Assembly: GCF_007644035.1 (NCBI RefSeq)
Contig: NZ_VMTV02000291.1
Coordinates: 1 to 64,000 of the forward strand
Length of the DNA stretch: 64,000 nucleotides
Source: Vogesella mureinivorans
GTDB taxonomy: Bacteria > Pseudomonadota > Gammaproteobacteria > Burkholderiales > Chromobacteriaceae
Direction: 5' to 3'
Shown one piece after another: positions 62,564 to 64,000 of this stretch. The position numbers and the translations under genes were made by a program. Positions within the stretch are counted from its first letter, which is position 1; the number at the start of each line of letters is the position of its first letter. The notes beneath the pieces were generated by a model. It saw nothing but the letters and a program-made list of their open reading frames with translations, had not been told where the DNA came from and did not search any database.

Positions 62564-63303
62564 CACACACCCTCCCCGTCTACCTGGCACAGCGGTGCCC
62601 TGGCCAGCCAGTGCGCGGCCGTTTCACTGGCCTGGCGCAAGCGCTCTTCAGTTAGCACCGCAGCGGTATCGCCCCAGGCTATAACCTCGCGCGCCATCAA
62701 TAATGTCTGGGGAAAGTGGCTGCGTACCTGGGCAATGTCATGCAGCACGGCGATCACCGTGCGCCCTTCCTGCTGCCAGCGCGCGACCAGCTGCAACAGG
62801 TCTTGCGTGGTGCGGGCATCTACCGCATTAAATGGCTCGTCGAGCATGATCAACCGGGCATCCTGCACGAGGATGCGGGCAAACAGCACACGCTGAAACT
62901 GCCCGCTAGACAGCGCCGATATGGGGCGCGTGGCGAAATCTTCCAGCCCCACCGCCACCAGCGCGTTCCAGCTGGCTTCGTCATGATGGCGGCGAACCTG
63001 GCCAAACAAGCCACTCTGGCGCCAGTGGCCGCTGCTGACCAGGTCGATCACCGATACGGGCAGTGAGCGGTCGATCTCGGACTGCTGCGGCAAGTAGGCC
63101 AGATCACGCCGGCTGATCCCCTTGAAAGCCACCTGGCCACTATCGGGCTTCAGCGCCCCCATGATGGTTTTCAGCAGCGTGCTTTTACCGGCGCCATTCG
63201 GCCCGAAAATGGCCGTAGCGGTGGCGGCGGCAAAACGCCCGCTCACATGATGAACCGCCGGGTGGCGCTGGTAGGAAACCGTCAGATTATCCAGCTCGAT
63301 CAT
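62563..63303 (-). CDS. znuC: Zinc ABC transporter ATPase ZnuC
   Basis: The 246-residue ATPase has Walker A (IFGPNGAGKSTLLK), Q-loop (LAYLPQQSEI), signature LSSGQFQRVLFAR and Walker B (LIMLDEPFNAVD) with the H-loop (VLHDIAQV). ATG 63303 is used; similarity begins at MIELDNLTVSY. The start overlaps the end of the His-rich membrane protein by 4 bp. Confidence 0.95.
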   Translation of the reverse strand: MIELDNLTVSYQRHPAVHHVSGRFAAATATAIFGPNGAGKSTLLKTIMGALKPDSGQVAFKGISRRDLAYLPQQSEIDRSLPVSVIDLVSSGHWRQSGLFGQVRRHHDEASWNALVAVGLEDFATRPISALSSGQFQRVLFARILVQDARLIMLDEPFNAVDARTTQDLLQLVARWQQEGRTVIAVLHDIAQVRSHFPQTLLMAREVIAWGDTAAVLTEERLRQASETAAHWLARAPLCQVDGEGV

Positions 63304-63488
63304 GCCTCCCCCCCCAGTGCCCAGCCTACCAGCAGCCAAAGCAGGCATAGCGGCACGGCGGCCAGCAGCAGGCGCTGCCACGCCGACATGGCCAGCAGGC
63401 GCCAGCGCGGCAGATGGTTTTCCTCGCCCGCACCATGCGGATGGGGGTGGGAATGGGCATGGTGGGTATGACTATGTTGATGGGGCAT
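63300..63488 (-). CDS. Small His-rich membrane protein of the zinc operon
   Basis: The 62-residue protein has a His cluster at the N-terminus (MPHQHSHTHHAHSHPHPHG, nine His) and one membrane helix (LLLAAVPLCLLWLLVGWAL). It lies between the COG0523 GTPase and znuC and overlaps znuC. It may hold zinc at the membrane or act as a metal sink. No family recognised; the composition makes a zinc role likely. Confidence 0.75.
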   Translation of the reverse strand: MPHQHSHTHHAHSHPHPHGAGEENHLPRWRLLAMSAWQRLLLAAVPLCLLWLLVGWALGGEA

Positions 63489-63500
63489 GTAATACGTTCT

Positions 63501-64000
63501 TTATTGTTTTGGTAGGACACAGGCCTGCAGCACCGCCTCAACGCGGGCGACATCAATCTGGCTGGCAATCAGCTCAAAGCGGTTATCACGACGCCAGGCC
63601 ACCTGGTTTGCTGCCCAGCGCCCTTCTGTCCAGTTCAGCCACAGCCAGGTATCCAGCACGCGGAATACGCCTTTGGCACGCACCAGGCCCGATACCATGT
63701 CCGGCAAGGCATCAAAGAAGGCGGTCAAGGCCTCGCCGGAAAACTCGGTATCCGGCGGCAAGGTCCAGCCCTGTGACTGCCAGCCGGCCTGATCTTCGCT
63801 TTTCACCGCCGGGCGATAACGCGCCTTGGGTTGCACCGCGGCATCCAGCCAGGCAGGGTTGGCCGCACCTTCATGTATTTCGGCCACCACAGACTTGGGC
63901 GGAAACAGGCCTGCCGCCTTCTGGCGGTAGGCTTCCAGCGTGTCGGCATCGCACAAATCAGCCTTGGTGGCCAACAGTACATCCGCAATCATGACCTGGT
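63501..64000 (-). CDS. COG0523 (CobW-like) GTPase, C-terminal part
   Basis: At least 166 residues are visible; the gene continues beyond the right edge, where the Walker A and zinc-binding CxCC motif would be. DVLLATKADLCDADTLEAYR is the guanine-specificity region (TKAD). The end matches the CobW_C domain (VSGLVRAKGVFRVLDTWLWLNW and RRDNRFELIA). With znuCBA downstream it is most likely a zinc metallochaperone. Confidence 0.87.
   Translation of the reverse strand, partial: QVMIADVLLATKADLCDADTLEAYRQKAAGLFPPKSVVAEIHEGAANPAWLDAAVQPKARYRPAVKSEDQAGWQSQGWTLPPDTEFSGEALTAFFDALPDMVSGLVRAKGVFRVLDTWLWLNWTEGRWAANQVAWRRDNRFELIASQIDVARVEAVLQACVLPKQ

Larger units (their letters stand above)
1443..63867. 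repeat. Dispersed short repeat, consensus TGCGGCCAACCT
   Basis: Core GCGGCCAAC (either strand) was found by eye near: 1443, 10920, 10991, 17628, 19536, 19775, 21380, 22231, 23687, 23709, 24715, 24938, 26907, 27301, 30972, 31205, 33589, 35090, 35576, 36048, 38036, 38731, 41521, 42036, 44398, 45828, 46840, 47478, 48935, 50083, 50239, 52461, 52480, 54926, 56602, 57426, 60436, 61476 and 63857. About 28 also have the leading T. Both strands and five of six frames are used. Only three are in the prophage. The count is manual and may be off by a few. Confidence 0.85.

Noticed and set aside
1-64000. tRNA, rRNA, insertion sequences
   Set aside because: I looked for tRNA clover-leaf ends, rRNA blocks and IS transposases and recognised none apart from the phage transposase; short tRNAs could be missed by eye.

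Overview
The window is G+C-rich DNA from a betaproteobacterium, most likely order Neisseriales near Chromobacteriaceae (a Chromobacterium/Vogesella/Aquitalea-like organism). This placement is inferred from gene content (pepA-holC, lptFG-glnD, trkA/trkH, a cbb3-oxidase copper ATPase) and base composition; no rRNA is present to confirm it.

Positions 1 to about 17,015 are one end of a Mu-like transposable prophage. All its genes except the repressor run on the minus strand. From the right: S24-type repressor (plus strand), divergent Ner-like regulator, transposase A, target-selection ATPase B, a run of small early genes, GemA, a Mor-type activator, a two-gene A+T-rich cargo cassette (PIN-domain protein plus small partner), the lysis set (amidase, holin, Rz with embedded Rz1), small genes, then terminase (gp28), portal (gp29), F and G head genes. 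After G there is a terminator and a repeat-containing ORF that runs off the left edge. Tail and capsid genes must lie outside. Nearly every gene is joined to the next by an ATGA-type overlap. A candidate transposon end lies near 17,015.

From 17,260 on is host chromosome. It starts with a hipBA toxin-antitoxin operon behind three evenly spaced operator palindromes. Then come pyruvate kinase, cytochrome b561 and tyrS; quinone oxidoreductase; ccoI-ccoS (cbb3 oxidase assembly) facing a PAS histidine kinase; a potassium-uptake run (trkA, a VOC protein, trkH) continuing into a lytic transglycosylase; an NDUFA9-like protein, cca and a PrpF-family isomerase; a REC-EAL regulator; a pepA-holC-acidic protein-cobalamin adenosyltransferase operon; lptF-lptG-glnD; a chemoreceptor and an EAL protein; GMP reductase; an orphan ParA; a HAD phosphatase and a DHH phosphoesterase; yciB-yciI-bolA and two parvulin genes; a crotonase; a TauE/SafE-like membrane protein; and a zinc-uptake operon (COG0523 GTPase, His-rich membrane protein, znuC, znuB, znuA).

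The most striking signal is not a gene. A short motif, consensus TGCGGCCAACCT, recurs on both strands through the chromosomal part. By eye I find about 39 copies of the 9-base core GCGGCCAAC, where one or two would be expected by chance. Only three lie in the 17-kb prophage. Two pairs are perfect inverted repeats in the gaps between convergent genes, exactly how DNA uptake sequences of Neisseriaceae are arranged. The motif differs from the known neisserial uptake sequence. I propose it as a DNA-uptake-like or other genome-marking repeat.
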